A stretch of 64,000 nucleotides of DNA from Scilla litardierei (GCA_030789695.1 CM061141.1:172932807-172996806); one strand, 5' to 3'. Positions 27,256 to 39,429 are shown, counted from the first letter of the stretch. Notes: a model not told the origin generated them from the sequence alone. Numbers and translations: made by a program.

Positions 27256-29344
27256 TAAAAAGATACATATCTTCCAGATAATGTATAAATGAGCTTCGCG
27301 CTCAGAAAAATTTGCAAAAAATTCTGTTGGAACCAAGAGATGGCCATTTTCAACTGAAAAATAAGAGAAGACAAAATTAGGCCATAAAAATCATATCATT
27401 TAATAAAATGATCCATATTTTCAATAAAATCTAGAAAATATCCTCGCGCTCAAAACAATCCACAAAAAATTCCGTTGGAATTGGGAGATTGACATATTCA
27501 ACATAAAAAATAGGAGAAGACAAGATTAGGCCATAAAAACCATATCATTTAATATAAAGAACTATTTCTTCAATAAAAGGTAGAAAATAGCTCGGAACAC
27601 AGAAAAATCCGCAAAAATGTCCGTTGGAACAGGGAGATTGCCAAATTCAGCTAGAAAATAAGAGAAGACAAAATTTGGCCTTAAAATCATATCATGTAAA
27701 ATAAATAACGATATTTTCTAGAAAATGTCGAAAATAACCCGTAGCTCAGAAAAATACGCAAAAATATCTGTGGGAACCGGGAGATCCCCATCTACAATAT
27801 GAAAATAAGAGAAAACAATGTAGGCCAAAAAATCATATCATTTAATAAAACGATCCATATCTTCTAGAAAATGTGGAAATTAGCCTGGAGCTGAGAAAAA
27901 TCCGCAAAAATGAACGTTGAAATCGGGAGATCGACATCTTCAACTAAAAAAATAGAGAAGACAAAATAAGACCAAAAATTATATCATTTAATAAAAAGAT
28001 CTATATTTCATTTTCTTATAGAAAATAACTAAGAGCTCAGAGAAATCAACAAAAATGTCTGTCAGAACCTGGAGATCGCCATCTTCAACTTAATAATAAG
28101 AGAGGGAAAACTTAGGCTATAAAAATCATATAATTTAATATAAATATTTATATCTTACAGAAAATTTAGAAAATGGCTCAGAGTTCAGGAAAATGATCAA
28201 AAATGTCTGTCGTAACCGAGAGATCACAATCTTCAACTGAAAAAAAATAAGAGAAGACAAAATTCGGCCAAAAAATCATATCATTTAATCAAACGATCCA
28301 TATCTTCAAGAAAATGTAGAAAAATTGTCATGAGCGAAGAAATAGCCGCAAAAATTTCTGTTGGAACCGGGAGATCGCGATCTTCAACTGAAAAAAAATA
28401 AGAGAATACAAACTTATGCTATAAAAATCATATCACTGAATGAAAAGATCTATTTCTTACATAAAATGTAGAAAATTGCTCCGATCTCAAAAAATCTGCA
28501 AAAATGTCCGTTGGAACCGGGGGATATCTATTTTCAACTTAAAAATCAGAGAAGATTAAATTATGACAAAAATCATATCATTTAATGAAAATATTATGTC
28601 TCACAGTGAGAAAAATCTGCAAAAATGACTGTTGGAACCGGGAGATCGCCATTTACGACTGAAAAATATGAACATGCAATCTTATTGTAGAAAAAACAAA
28701 TCATTTAATAAAATGACCCAAAAAATGTCTGTTGGAACTGGGGGATCGTCTTCTTCAACTGAAAAATAAGAGAAAACAAATTTAGGTTATAACAATCATA
28801 TCATTTAATGAAAATATCCATGTCTCCAATAAAATGTAGAAAATAGCCCCGAGCTCAGAAAATTCCTAAAAATATATGTTGGAACCTAGAGATCGCCATT
28901 TTCAACTGTAAAAATAAAAGAAGACAAAATTAGGCTATAAAAATCATAAGATTTAATATAAATAATCTTATCTTACAGAAAATATAGAAAATAGTGTGCA
29001 CCTCATAAAATCCCACAAAAACGTCCTTGAAACCGGCAGATCGCCATCTTCAACGAAAAAAATAGAGAAGACAAAATTAGGCAAAAAAAATCATATCATT
29101 TAATAAAAATATCCATATCTTCGAGAAAATGTTGAAAAAGAGCACCAAACTCAGAAAAATCCGCTAAAATGTCCATTGGAATCGAAAGATCACCATATTT
29201 AACTGAAAAAAAGAGAAGAAAAAATTGTACTACAAAAAGCATATCATTTGATAAAAATATCCATTTATTCAAGAAAATGAAAAAAATAACACTGAGCTCA
29301 GAAAAATCAACAAAAATGTCCGTTGTATCTAGGATGTCAGAAAA

Positions 29345-30290
29345 ATCAACACAGATGAGGATGTCGAGTTCACCCTTCGTCTAGTGGAATTAGCTCGCTG
29401 GTTGATGAATTTCGCTCGTCAGTTGGTGAGGGTTGACGCAGATCGCTAGTCCACTGGTGGCTGGGGCGAAGTTTCTGCAAGACGATCAACTCGTCAGAAA
29501 GGTTGGGTTGGCTGTCAGCCCGCAGACCCTCCAATGCCTAAGTCAGTTGATGACTTGAGGAGAATGTCAGACACACACGACGATCTTAGAGGCAGATCGG
29601 CGCTTGCATGGAGAACTAGTGTGGAAGGCCTAGATATGTGGAGGATATTCGACCTTGAATGTATGTAGATGTGTTAAGGGTTTCTTATAGATTTGACCAA
29701 CCAACCAGCCCCTCCTAGTTGGAGGAGAGGGGGAATTTATAGGGCTGAGAGGCAGTTGCTTGCCACCCTGTCAGCTGTCGAATACTCAAGTGGTGAAGCG
29801 ATAAGGTGGCAGGCGGTGTCAGAGACATTTTCTGCATTGATGGTGTCAGGTGGTGTCAGGTGCACTTTTGTCAGTATGTTAGAGTCGTAAATGTCAGGCA
29901 CGCTTTCGGCAGACTGTCAGGCGACGAAGCGCCAAGGTGCGCCTTTGCCAGACGCTGTCTGTAGCAAAACTGGCAGTGATGTTAGTGGCGGGTCGCATCC
30001 CTCATCGGGTGAACTACTTCGGGGCGGAGAGGTAGGCGAGCTTCCTCCGAGGCAAGCTACTCTGGGGTGAGCTAGCATAGAACATGTGCGATCAGCCGAA
30101 GGGCTCTTCTCTTTGATTCGATTGACGAGCTTGCCGCTCTGCTTGGGCGAGCTCCCCTTAGACTCGGCGAGCTCCTCTTCGCCTTAGCAAACTGGTCCTC
30201 ATTGATGAGAATTGTTATTGGGTTATTTGAGTGGGCCTTTATCAACTAGGCCGGCCTTTAGGACGTAACAGATATGATGTGTCTTGCCTT
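29345..30290. mobile_element. GC-rich LTR-like retroelement fragment, unclassified
   Basis: The satellite stops at about 29335. After a repeated scrap of monomer (CAGAAAAATCAACA) a GC-richer sequence begins. It contains CCCTCCAATGCCTAAGTCAG, closely matching CCCACCGATGCCTAAGTCAG at about 42314-42333, and a TATA-like AATTTATAGGG near 29734. It also has many short GTCAGG and GCGAGCT repeats. The layout suggests an LTR of a Gypsy-type or non-autonomous element. No coding region, primer site or target duplication was found, so class and ends are uncertain. Confidence 0.45.
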
Positions 30291-30321
30291 GGATTAAAAA
30301 TAAAGCTCAAAAGAACTGAAA

Positions 30322-30324
<3 letters not shown>

Positions 30325-30384
<60 letters not shown>
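30325..30384. repeat. (AT)30 microsatellite
   Basis: Sixty uninterrupted bases of alternating A and T, at the junction between the LTR-like fragment and the truncated copia element. Confidence 0.98.
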
Positions 30385-30388
<4 letters not shown>

Positions 30389-31043
30389 AAGAAAGAAAAG
30401 AGCTCTATATGAAAAATGGATACGATCCATGGCATCGACACTACCTATGAGTATCCAATATAAGCTTTAAGGGTAAACTTTAGCGTTGGTGAAGCAATGC
30501 CACCCCACATCTATGAGTCCTCAAGGCTATGTTTTGGGTGTGGTAACTTGAACTCATTTTTAATGAGATGGGAAAAATCAATCCTAGATGATATCATGTT
30601 ACATTGAAAAGTGATTGATTTTGGTTGAATTTCTTGAAAGTTCTCCTTATGTGCTTCAATTTTTAATCATCACACTTACACGTTGGTGTAGAAATCTTTG
30701 TTATAATTTTTATTGGATTTGACTTGTTTATTCTAAGAATGACTACATGCAAGTGTTTGCTATAGTTTATATAATACACCCGTTTTGCATGTGATATGAC
30801 ATTGACTTCACAAGTACACTTTTGATGATAACAAAGGGGAGAATATTTGGAAAAAGATTTGTGATATTGTGCATTAATGAATGTATGTTTAAAGGGGAGT
30901 ATGACTATAGGGGAGCATGTAACGTGTCTGAATGCTTGAACATTTGTTGCATACTTTCTCCTTCATCGCACTTCACACACACATGTCATGATAATATTAT
31001 TTGGATCGTTATTGCTCAAATCTTATATTGGTTTGTCATCATC

Positions 31044-31055
31044 AAAATGGGAGAT
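31044..31055 (+). promoter_or_regulatory. Polypurine tract of the truncated copia element
   Basis: AAAATGGGAGAT lies directly 5' of the LTR start TGTTGGATAC, the position where plus-strand DNA synthesis is primed. Confidence 0.6.
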
Positions 31056-32739
31056 TGTTGGATACAACGTGTAGTTGGAAACAACGATCGATGACTTCAT
31101 GTTTGATGGTAACAAATGTGTGTGAACAATTTGATGTGTGTGCTAAGTGCTTTCAGGAGTGGTAAGCTCGTAAATACTTAAAGGGAGACTTAGTCAAAGT
31201 AATAGAGAAATATGCAAAGAAGACTTAGTCAAAGTGATGGACAAATTGCAATTCATTTGCAATTTGGACTTGGTCAAATATGGAGAGATATGGAGAGATC
31301 GCATTCATATCAAAAGTGAGCGAATCAAATCTCATGCAAATCAATTTGTAATTAAATGAGATCCTAAATGAGATCCTACTCAAATCTCATTGCCAATCAA
31401 ATTCAAATACTCTTCAAATCCAATTTAAACTCCAAATCATATTGTGATTGAAAGAGATCTTTCATATGATTATTTCAATTCCTATTCAAGTTAGGATTCC
31501 ATCTAATCTCCTTATTCTAAGGGATTCTACGAGAGCCTAATTGATTTCCACCTCCCCCTATATAAACCCACATCCAAAGGAGAGAGGAAAACAAGACCGG
31601 CCCTAGACTCATTTCTCTTCATCTTGGCCGAATTTATCCTCCAAGCTTCAAAGAAATCATCAAATTTGTATGAAGAAGAAGGAGCTTGATAAACAACGCT
31701 AAAAGTGCATAACTTTCTTCATAGAGCTCGGATCGACGAACCATTTGTGCCAGGACGATCACAACTCAGTGCTCTACAACATGGCCAAAGTTCTTCATTG
31801 TTTGCAAGCATTGCCGTAAGAATAATGAACCATCCATCATCAAGCTAGATATCTAAGCATAAGCCATCTTCAACCTAGAGGAGCAAGCAACCAAGGCCAC
31901 CATCTTTGAAGAAACAAAGTCCAAGAGATCAAATTCCAAGCCCTAGGATGCACTTCAAAGATCTGAAAATTCCTTTCCACAAGAGCATCCAAATCGGCCC
32001 TTCCTTATTTTTCATTAAAAAGGATGAGCTCACGATTCTAACAATTATTTATTTGGATTTTTCTGAGCTAGGATCGATTTACTACAATTTCTGGAAGACG
32101 GGACAGAAACATACTTTACTCACAGACTGCTGCCGATTGTGTAGAACAAAAATTGATTTACGCACATACCAGATTCGGGTAGATTTGCGCATTGAACTTC
32201 GGAGGGCTATATCTTGAGATCCAGATATCGGATTGAGACACTGTTTACATCAACATGAAGCTGACGATGCGTTGGTCGACAGAGACGCCACTGACACAAA
32301 CTGAGCTTTTCTAAACTCTTATTACTTTATATTCGTGTACTTGGTGTATCGATCTTTGTATGTTACTAATTCATTCTTTTGGGGTCTTATCTAGTTGGGG
32401 CTAAACAAGAGGGTCTTAACGAGTTAGTGCTTGTCAAGAGAGAATGTTACGAGATTAATAGTGTTTAACACTTTGGTGAGTGCGATACTGAACCGGGTGA
32501 GCAAAGAGTTGGGGCTCGGGCAGCTTAACGGTTGTACCCAGTAACATATTAATGCTCGTAATTGCTTTGGGGCTGGAGTAGGTCGTTGGGGCGACCGAAC
32601 CAGGGTTAATCTGCTATACACTTTGTGTTTGCTTTTATTTACTTTGCATCTGATTATATCTGCCTGTGATTGCACGTGTGTTCACGAGAATTTTTATTAG
32701 CCTATTCAACCCCCTCTAGGCTTTGATCCAGATCCAACA
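31056..32739 (+). repeat. 3' LTR of the truncated SIRE-like copia
   Basis: TG...CA-bounded, about 1684 bp. Small ORFs inside (for example 31906-32217) have no recognisable domain. CCTATATAAACCC at about 31557 is a good TATA box for the LTR promoter. Confidence 0.7.
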
Positions 32740-32748
32740 CAAACATGG

Positions 32749-34920
32749 TCCATAAAAATCATATCATTTATAAAAATGTTGAAAATAGCATCAAGCTTAT
32801 AAAATCCGCAGAAATGTCCGTTAGAACAGAGAGATCGCCATCTTCAACTGAAAAATACAGAAGACAAAATTAGGCCAAAAAGCATATCTTTTAATAAAAG
32901 ATCCATATCTTCCAGAAAATATAGAAACCAATCCCGAGGTCGGAATAATACACAAAATGTCTGTTGGAACCGAGATTGCCATATTCAACTGAAAAAATAA
33001 GAGAAGACAAAATTAGGGCAATAAATCATATCATTTAATAAAAAGATACATTACTTCTCGAAAATGTAGAAAAATAGCCTCGAGCTTAGAAAATTCCGCA
33101 AAAATGTCCATTGCAACCGGGAGATCGCCATCTTCAACTGAAAAATAAGAGATGACAAAATTAGGTTATAAAATCAAAGCATTTAAGATATAGATTCATA
33201 TTATACAAAAAATATAGAAAATAGCCAGTAGCGCAAAATAAATCCACACAAATGTCCATTGGAACCAGGAGAGCGCCATCTTTAACTAAAAAGATAAGAG
33301 AAGACAAAATTAGTCCATAATATCATATCATTTAATAACATGATACATATCTTCCAAAGATGTGGAAAATATCCCAGAGCACAGAAAAATCCGCAAAAAT
33401 ATCCGTTGGAACAGGGAGATCACATCTACAACTGGAATATAAGAGAATACAAATTTAGGCTTAAAAATCATATCATTTAATAAAAAGATCGTCATCTGCA
33501 ACTGAAAAATAAGAGGACAAATTTAGGCTATAAAAATAATTTCAATTAATAAAAAGATCCATACCTTTCATAAAATGTAGAAAATAGTACCAAGCTCAGA
33601 AAATGATATATATAAAAATATTATCAGTTGAAGATGGCGATATCCCGGTTACAATGGACATTTTTATAGATGAAGATGGCGAGTTCACGGTTCCGAATTT
33701 TGTCTTCTCTTATATTTCTATTGAAAATGGCGATTTCCTGGTTTCAACGGTCAATTTTTGGCCTAATTTTGTCTTCTCTGGTATCATTTAATAAAACGAT
33801 CCATATTTTCCAGAAAAGAAGAAAATAGCCAGGATTTCAGAAAAATCCGCAATAATGTCCGTTGGAACTGGGAGATCGCCATTTACAACCGAAATATAAG
33901 AGATTACAAAATAAGGCGAAAAAAATCATATCATTTAATAAAAAGATCGCCATCATCAACTGGAAAATAAGAGAAGACAAAATAAGGTGAAAAAATCATA
34001 TCATTTAATATAAAGATCACCATGAAAATAAGAGAAGACAAAAATAGGCAAGAAAAATCATATCAAATAATATAAAGATCCTTATCTTTAAGAAAATATA
34101 GAAAAAAGCCCCGAGCTCAGAAAAATACGCATAAATTTACATTGGAACCGGGAGATCGCCATCTTCAACAGAAAAATGAAAGAAAACAAAAATAGGCTAT
34201 AAAAATCATATCATTTAATATAAAAATCCATATCTTACAGAAAATATAGAAAATTGCCCGGAGCTAAAAAAATCCATAAAAATGTCCGTTAGAACTCGAC
34301 GATCACCATCTTTAACGAAAAAAATAAAAGAAGACAAAATTAGTCCAAAAATCATATCACTAAATAAAAAGATTCATATCTTCCAGAAAATGTAGAAAAA
34401 TATCCCTGAGCTAAGAAAATTCCGCAAAAATATCTGTTGGAACCAGGAGATCGTCATCTTTAACTGAAAAATAAGAGAAGACAAACTTAGGCCATAAAAA
34501 TCATATCATTTAATATAAAGATACATATCTTCCATAAAATTTAGAAAATAGCCCCGAGATTAGAAAATTCCGTAAAAACTTTTGTTGGAAACATGCAATC
34601 ACTATCTTCGACTGAAAAATAACAAAAGGTAAACTTAGTCTATAAAAATCATATCATTTAATAAAATGAACCACATCTTTAATAAACTGTAGAAAATATA
34701 CTCGAGCTCAGAAAAATTTACAAAAATATCTTTAGAACCGGGAGTTCGTCATCTTCAAATAAAAAATAGAAGAAGACAAAATTAGGCCAAAACATATCAT
34801 TTAATAAAAAGATCCATAACTTCCCAAAAATATAGAAAAATAGTTTCGAGCTTAGAAAAATCCGAAAAGAAGTCCGTTGGAACCGGAAGATCGCTATGTT
34901 CAACTGAAAAATAAGAGAAG
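32749..34920. repeat. AT-rich ~147-bp satellite, second block
   Basis: Same monomers and landmarks as 5641-29335, including short monomers near 33485, 33950 and 34010 and an inverted module. It is split from the first block by the composite retroelement patch and from the third by a copia insertion. Confidence 0.95.
33605..33790 (-). repeat. Inverted module in satellite, copy 6
   Basis: Full form with the same breakpoints as copies 1, 4 and 5, but in the separate satellite block right of the composite retroelement insertion. This shows the two blocks were once one array. Confidence 0.85.
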
Positions 34921-35085
34921 TGTTATGAATGGGGGAGACCTTTGGTCTCCATCCACTATCATCCACCATTAAACCCACTCTTAGTGGGTGTCCCTTGGGT
35001 TCTAAGGGACTTGTAACTCTCATATGATATTATATATATGCCTATGGTATCAACCATAGACCTACACTTCTTACAAATCTTAATA
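34921..35085 (+). repeat. 5' LTR of short-LTR copia
   Basis: Starts TGTTATGAATGGGGGAGACC and ends AAATCTTAATA. The first ~90 bases are identical to the 3' LTR, including the hairpin CACTCTTAGTGGGTG. It is followed by CGTTATCAGCACG, a sequence I recall from the LTR-internal junction of several plant copia families, taken here as the primer-site region (inferred). Confidence 0.93.
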
Positions 35086-37498
35086 CGTTATCAGCACGTT
35101 CTTCAGCTGAGCCGAATCTTTGCCGATGGACGAATTGCGAGGACTCAGATATGGCTTGCTTCTCCGAACTTCGTTAGATTCGGCGGGCAGGATCTAGAGG
35201 TAAATTTTTAGAAACCCCTAGATCATCATTTTACATTTGCATTATAAATCTGTGATACCTATTTTTTAGAGATCTATAGCATAATCTATAGCAAGAAAAT
35301 CAAATTTCAAACATACAGATTTACTGTTAAACATCTGTTTTAAGTATATTAAATATATTAAAAAAATTGATGTACTTTTGGGAGAAGAGGCATGCGCATA
35401 AAATTCACCTCTCGGGGGATTCAAAATACCATCAGAAATTTGATGAAATTTAATGAAATTTGATTCATGAAATTTGATGTACTGCGTCGGGATTCATCTC
35501 TCGGGATGCCATTCGATTAGCCCTTCTTGATCTTTTTCGAGCTTGTTTTCGGATTCTGGTTCTTGTGTAAGAGCCAAATATGGTAATCGATTCTCAAACA
35601 TGACTTTTGGTTGATATCGATTTTTTCCTAAACATTCTATGGTTTCTGTTAAACCACAGAGCATTTCTTGAAGCTTGATGAGAGCTTCATCCATGGATAA
35701 ATTCTTCTTGACGTACATCTGGCTTATGATGCATATCCTAATGATACCAATTTCTTCGACTCGTTGTTTTCATTTCATTTGATCATCAGAAATAAAAGAA
35801 GGTAGCCTGAATTTGCTTATAGGTCATAAGTTCTAGCGATCAAACCTATCTCCGTCTTCTTACTGCTACTAAGTATCTATCTATGCATATGTATAAAATA
35901 AACATACCAGATTCTTGGCCGGCCAGCCGACCTTCCGTCTTGAGCGCGTCTGATCGCCGCCCCCTGTCAGGGGGAGGGGGGCTTTTTTCTCGTCGGAGCG
36001 TCGCCCTCCCCCCTGTCGGAGGGAGGCCTTCGATTCACAGGCACGCCGCCCCCCTGTCGGGGGCCTCCTAAATCTCTGCCCCCTCCCTATCAGAGGGGGG
36101 CCTGCCTCTTCCCCCGATTCACCCCCCTGTCGAGGGGGCACCGCCCAATTCACCCCCCTGCCGAGGAGGCGCAGTCCAATTCTTAGGGGGGCGCTACCCA
36201 CTTTGCCCCCCTGTCGAGGGGGGCTGGGCAATTCGCTTTGCATCCCTCTCCTGTCGAGGGGGGATATGCCATTAGTTTTGCCTCCTCCTCCTGTTGAGGG
36301 GGGCTGGGCCGTTTGTTTTGCCTCCCCTTCCTGTCGAGGGGGGCTAGGCCGTTCCCCCTCCTGTCGAGTGGGGCCTGGGCCGTTCGCTTCGCCTTCCCCT
36401 CCTCCTGTCGAGGGGGGCTGGGGCCGTTCAATTAGCTACCCTTCCCCCATGTCGGGAAGGCCATCATTGCTGCCGCCGCCCCTTGTCGGGGTGCCTCTCA
36501 ATTTGCCACCCCTCCTGTCGAGGGGGGCTTTTCCCCATGTCACAGGACCAAAGCATGCCGCCCCTGATGGCTGCTCCTATCCATCCCCCCTCCTTAAAGC
36601 CTAAGGGGGGAAGAAGCATGAGCCTCCCCTGATGGGAAATAAAAATAAAAACTGGGTATCTTTTGGCTTACGGGCCTGCAGCCCGCGGGCCTCGGGCCTA
36701 TAGGCCAATTTATTATTAATTCAATAAAACCCCTTTTCAAAACCTGAAAGTCCAGATATTACTGGAAAATTGGATAAAATTCGAAAAATTCTGGAAAATC
36801 CAGAAAAATCAGGGTAAATAAGGGTGAGGATATTGAGCATGACTAACTCCTTTTGGGGTATTTGGGGCAAGTTAAAAATTAATTACTGAAATCTATGTGT
36901 AATTCCTTATTAATCGCTATATTTTTAATTGGATTAAAATTATTATTATTTTACGTTTCAATAATTACAAGGATCCTGAGACTGCTCTTTCGTTAGTTTA
37001 ACCTAACAGGTAATGACGTTTCCTCGTGGTCCAAGTAACTATTAAACGTAAATTTAATATATTTATCCAATAAAATTGCATGTGATATTGAATAAAATGT
37101 ATTGTATATGCATGTGATGTTGCATACTTATATAAACTGCCTGGAATTTTGGTAAAACTATGTTGTGTTTTTTTGGATCGGCCGTTATTAGTCACCACTA
37201 TTTATTTTCCTCTTATTTTTTTCCTTTTGAGTGAAAATGTAGTGAGGAACCAAATGTAAAAGCCAATGCCCAGAGATACTTCGCCTGAAGACGGAGGAAA
37301 ATTGCTAATGTTGGGACCCCCAAGGGGTTTCCAAATTGTAATTTTAATTTTCTCGTAATTAGAAATGTATAAGAGACTTTGGACATTTATTATTTTTAGT
37401 GGCTACCGGCCGATCCCCACAACTAGTTTAGTTTTACTTCTATGCATGTCTTAATTTTTAGTATATAATTAATTCATGCTTATTCCATGCTTAGATAA
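35086..37498 (+). other. Long untranslated leader of the short-LTR copia
   Basis: About 2.4 kb separates the LTR from the gag start, very long compared with the 165-bp LTR. It holds a GC-rich minisatellite (35935-36610), a palindromic GGGCCTGCAGCCCGCGGGCC patch near 36676, and AT-rich sequence with no good coding potential. A 74-codon minus-strand frame at 35494-35718 has no recognisable domain. The leader may contain captured DNA. Confidence 0.6.
35935..36610. repeat. GC-rich hairpin minisatellite (CCCCCCTGTCGAGGGGGG)
   Basis: About 15 repeats of a quasi-palindrome built from C4-6 CTGTCGA G4-6, separated by 20-45-bp linkers such as GGCTGGGCCGTTCGCTTTGC. The C-run and G-run of each unit can pair around a TGTCGA loop. 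The block stands out sharply from its AT-rich surroundings. Long ORFs on both strands here are Pro/Gly/Arg translations of the repeat and not genes. Confidence 0.9.
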
Positions 37499-38490
37499 AT
37501 GGCAAAGATTGCAAGCGTTGATTTTGATGTTCTCGATGCGGCTAGAAAAAATTATTTGAGCTGGCAGCTGGACCTGAAGTTCCATCTGCGCTCACAGGGC
37601 ATAAGTCACGTCACACAATTCAACCTCCAGCTACGACTGTGGCAATTGATGAAGGGACTTCTATTGTTGGAGTCTCCGATATAGAGAAGGCGAAAGCCAT
37701 TATCTATATCAGGCAACATATTGATCTGACCCTGAAGGCCGAATATTTAACAGTGGAAGACCCTCATGAACTGTGGACAGCACTTGAGGACAGATACAAA
37801 CATCAGAAAGATGTTATCCTCCCTCGTGCTCGTTATGAGAGGGAAAATCTCCGACTTCAGGACTTCAAGTCCGTGGCTGAGTATAACTCAGCTCTCCATA
37901 ACATCACCTCATGCCTGAAGTTGTGTGGTGAACAAGTCGGAAACCCGCATGCTTGAGAAAACATATACATCTTTCCATGAGAAGGATGCTATTCTCATGC
38001 AACAGTATTATGAATGCAAGTTCACGAGGTACTCTGATTTACTCTACTGTCTTCTTATGGCAGAGCAGAACAGAGACCTTCAACTGGCCACTCATAACCT
38101 ACGCCCTGCTGGCTCTACTCCTCTCCCTGAAGCTCACATGGTTTCTTCCCAGAAGATGATTAACAAGCACAACAGAAGATTCAACAAGGGGAAAGCTGCG
38201 AAAAAAGTAGACTAGAGCTCCTCCCCAGAACAACAATAATGAGGGGAAGAAAAAGAATACGTGGAAGAGGAATACCTCTGACCAGACGTCTGCTCCCATG
38301 AAAACAAGGAAGACAAATGCCACAGATGTGGCATGACTGGACATTAGTCCAGGGTCTGTCGTACTCCAGGTCACCTCCAAGATTTGTATATGACAAGCCT
38401 GAAGCCTTCCGCTAAAACAAATCTGGTGGATATACAGCCTCCAACTCGGTTCAATACCGAGTATTTCGAGAATGACGACCTCATTGACTA
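37499..38490 (+). pseudogene. Copia gag (Retrofit/Ale-like), broken
   Basis: The start at 37499 (MAKIASVDFDVLD, then NYLSWQLDLKFHL) is typical of UBN2-type copia gag. After a frame change near 37640 the conserved block VILPRARYERENLRLQDFKS and YNSALHNITS follows, then after another near 37940 MLEKTYTSFHEKDAILMQQY. The zinc knuckle at about 38309-38350 reads C-H-R-C-G-M-T-G-H-stop-S-R-V-C, a CX2CX4HX4C motif in which the usual Trp codon has become TAG. Gag would build the particle and bind element RNA. At least two frameshifts and this stop inactivate it. Confidence 0.88.
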
Positions 38491-38621
38491 AAGCTAATTT
38501 AGTCATCTTTTCAGCCTTTATCATTAATGTTTTGATGTATCTTCAATTATGTCCTTCTTTATCTTAATTATGAATCGAATGTAGTTTTACTTTTCTTAAA
38601 AAGTTTTTACTTTCTTTAGAG

Positions 38622-39420
38622 ATGAAGTGTGAATGCCTAGTGGATAGTGCCTCCACGCACATGAACCTTCAAGATAGATGCTATTTTAATAGCATCATTA
38701 ATTATAATGGTCCCGTCACTACAATTTCAGGGACTACTAATATAATAGAAGGATCAGGTGAAGCACTGTGGATGCATGGGGACATGCCATTTTGCATGTC
38801 GCATTCGCTTATCAGAATACGACCCTCTAATGTCATATCTTATCGTCCATGCATCTTGCATATGGTATACCTTCAATAATTTTCACTTGAGAGTATTCGG
38901 TTGTGCAGTCTATGTTCCCATAGCATCCCCACAGAGGACTAAATTGGGTCCTCATCGCCATCTTGATATATATGTAGGGTACGATTCACCCTCCATTATT
39001 AGATACCGTGATCCCTTGACAGGCGACGCATTTAAGGCTCGTCTTGATGATTGTAAGTTTGACGAAAATTCTTTTCCCAAACTAGGCTCACAAACTAAGA
39101 AGCCAGAAGCTTCAGATACCATTTCTTGGGACACTAAATCTTTGTCTTATTATGATCCGCATACGAATCTGTGTGACGATGAGATCCTGAAGATCCTTCA
39201 CATTCAGAATACAGTACATCTCCTATCGGACAAATTCACGGATAACCAGAAGATTATTAGATTGCACGTCCCTGCCGCCAATACGCTAGCTAGGATTGAC
39301 ATCCCCAAAGATGGGTGCAATCCATCGGTAGCAGAATCAGCTGTACCTCAAATAAAAAGAGGACGACCGCCTGGCTCCAAGGATAAATTCCCTCGCAAGA
39401 GGAAAATACTAGAGAAATAA
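38622..39420 (+). pseudogene. Copia protease fused by deletion to integrase C-terminus
   Basis: ECLVDSASTHMNLQDRCYF at 38625 is the protease active site (DSAST in place of the usual DSATT/DSGAT). About 40 residues later the sequence jumps to the distal integrase: the HGDMPFCMSHSLIRIRPS region, then after a frame change FHLRVFGCAVYVPIASPQRT and LDIYVGYDSPSIIRY. The zinc HHCC domain and the DDE catalytic core are missing, probably over 1 kb deleted. The remaining frame to 39420 ends in the basic RGRPPGSKDKFPRKRK tail before RT. The element could not integrate without help. Confidence 0.88.
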
Positions 39421-39429
39421 AGAATATCC

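Larger units (their letters stand above)
5641..29335. repeat. AT-rich satellite array, ~147-bp degenerate monomers
   Basis: The block is built of head-to-tail monomers with landmarks in fixed order: TGTCCGTTGGAACCGGGAGA, TCGCCATCTTCAACTGAAAA, TAAGAGAAGACAAAATTAGG, ATCATATCATTTAATAAAAA, GATCCATATCTTCCAGAAAA, TGTAGAAAATAGC, GAGCTCAGAAAAATCCGC. Successive landmarks (for example around 8310, 8460, 8610 and 8755) are about 147 bp apart. Neighbours differ by many substitutions and small indels, so this is an old or slowly homogenised array. Some monomers are cut to about 70 bp and a few segments are inverted. Small ORFs across it recur in the monomer frames and have no coding character. Two foreign insertions (18211-18342, 27004-27255) are listed separately. 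Confidence 0.95.
30440..32739 (+). mobile_element. 5'-truncated SIRE-like copia: internal 3' end plus complete 3' LTR
   Basis: The right part is an LTR of about 1.68 kb from TGTTGGATACAACG (31056) to CTAGGCTTTGATCC...TCCAACA (ends about 32739), with the CAACCCCCTCTAGG end typical of SIRE/Maximus LTRs. It is preceded by a purine-rich AAAATGGGAGAT that serves as polypurine tract. About 600 bp of non-coding internal sequence upstream (with AAAGGGGAGTATGAC and GATAACAAAGGGGAG) matches the post-pol spacer of this lineage. The coding region and 5' LTR are absent. The satellite resumes at about 32749 at a different monomer position from where it stopped at 29335, so the insertion was followed by deletion or rearrangement. 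Confidence 0.75.

Noticed and set aside
6809..29384. Many 60-120-codon ORFs inside the AT-rich satellite (for example 19178-19534 minus, 14322-14567 minus)
   Set aside because: They recur at the same monomer phase, are Phe/Ile/Lys-rich translations of the repeat and match no family.
30242..30430. ORF with an (IY)n run
   Set aside because: Produced by the (AT)30 microsatellite.
35494..35718. 74-codon minus-strand ORF with a charged, plausible protein-like composition
   Set aside because: No domain recognised, antisense to the element leader, no start or splice support. Left as unproven.
35881..36604. Overlapping Pro/Gly/Arg-rich ORFs on both strands
   Set aside because: Open only because the GC-rich hairpin minisatellite lacks stop codons. 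No domain and no consistent frame.
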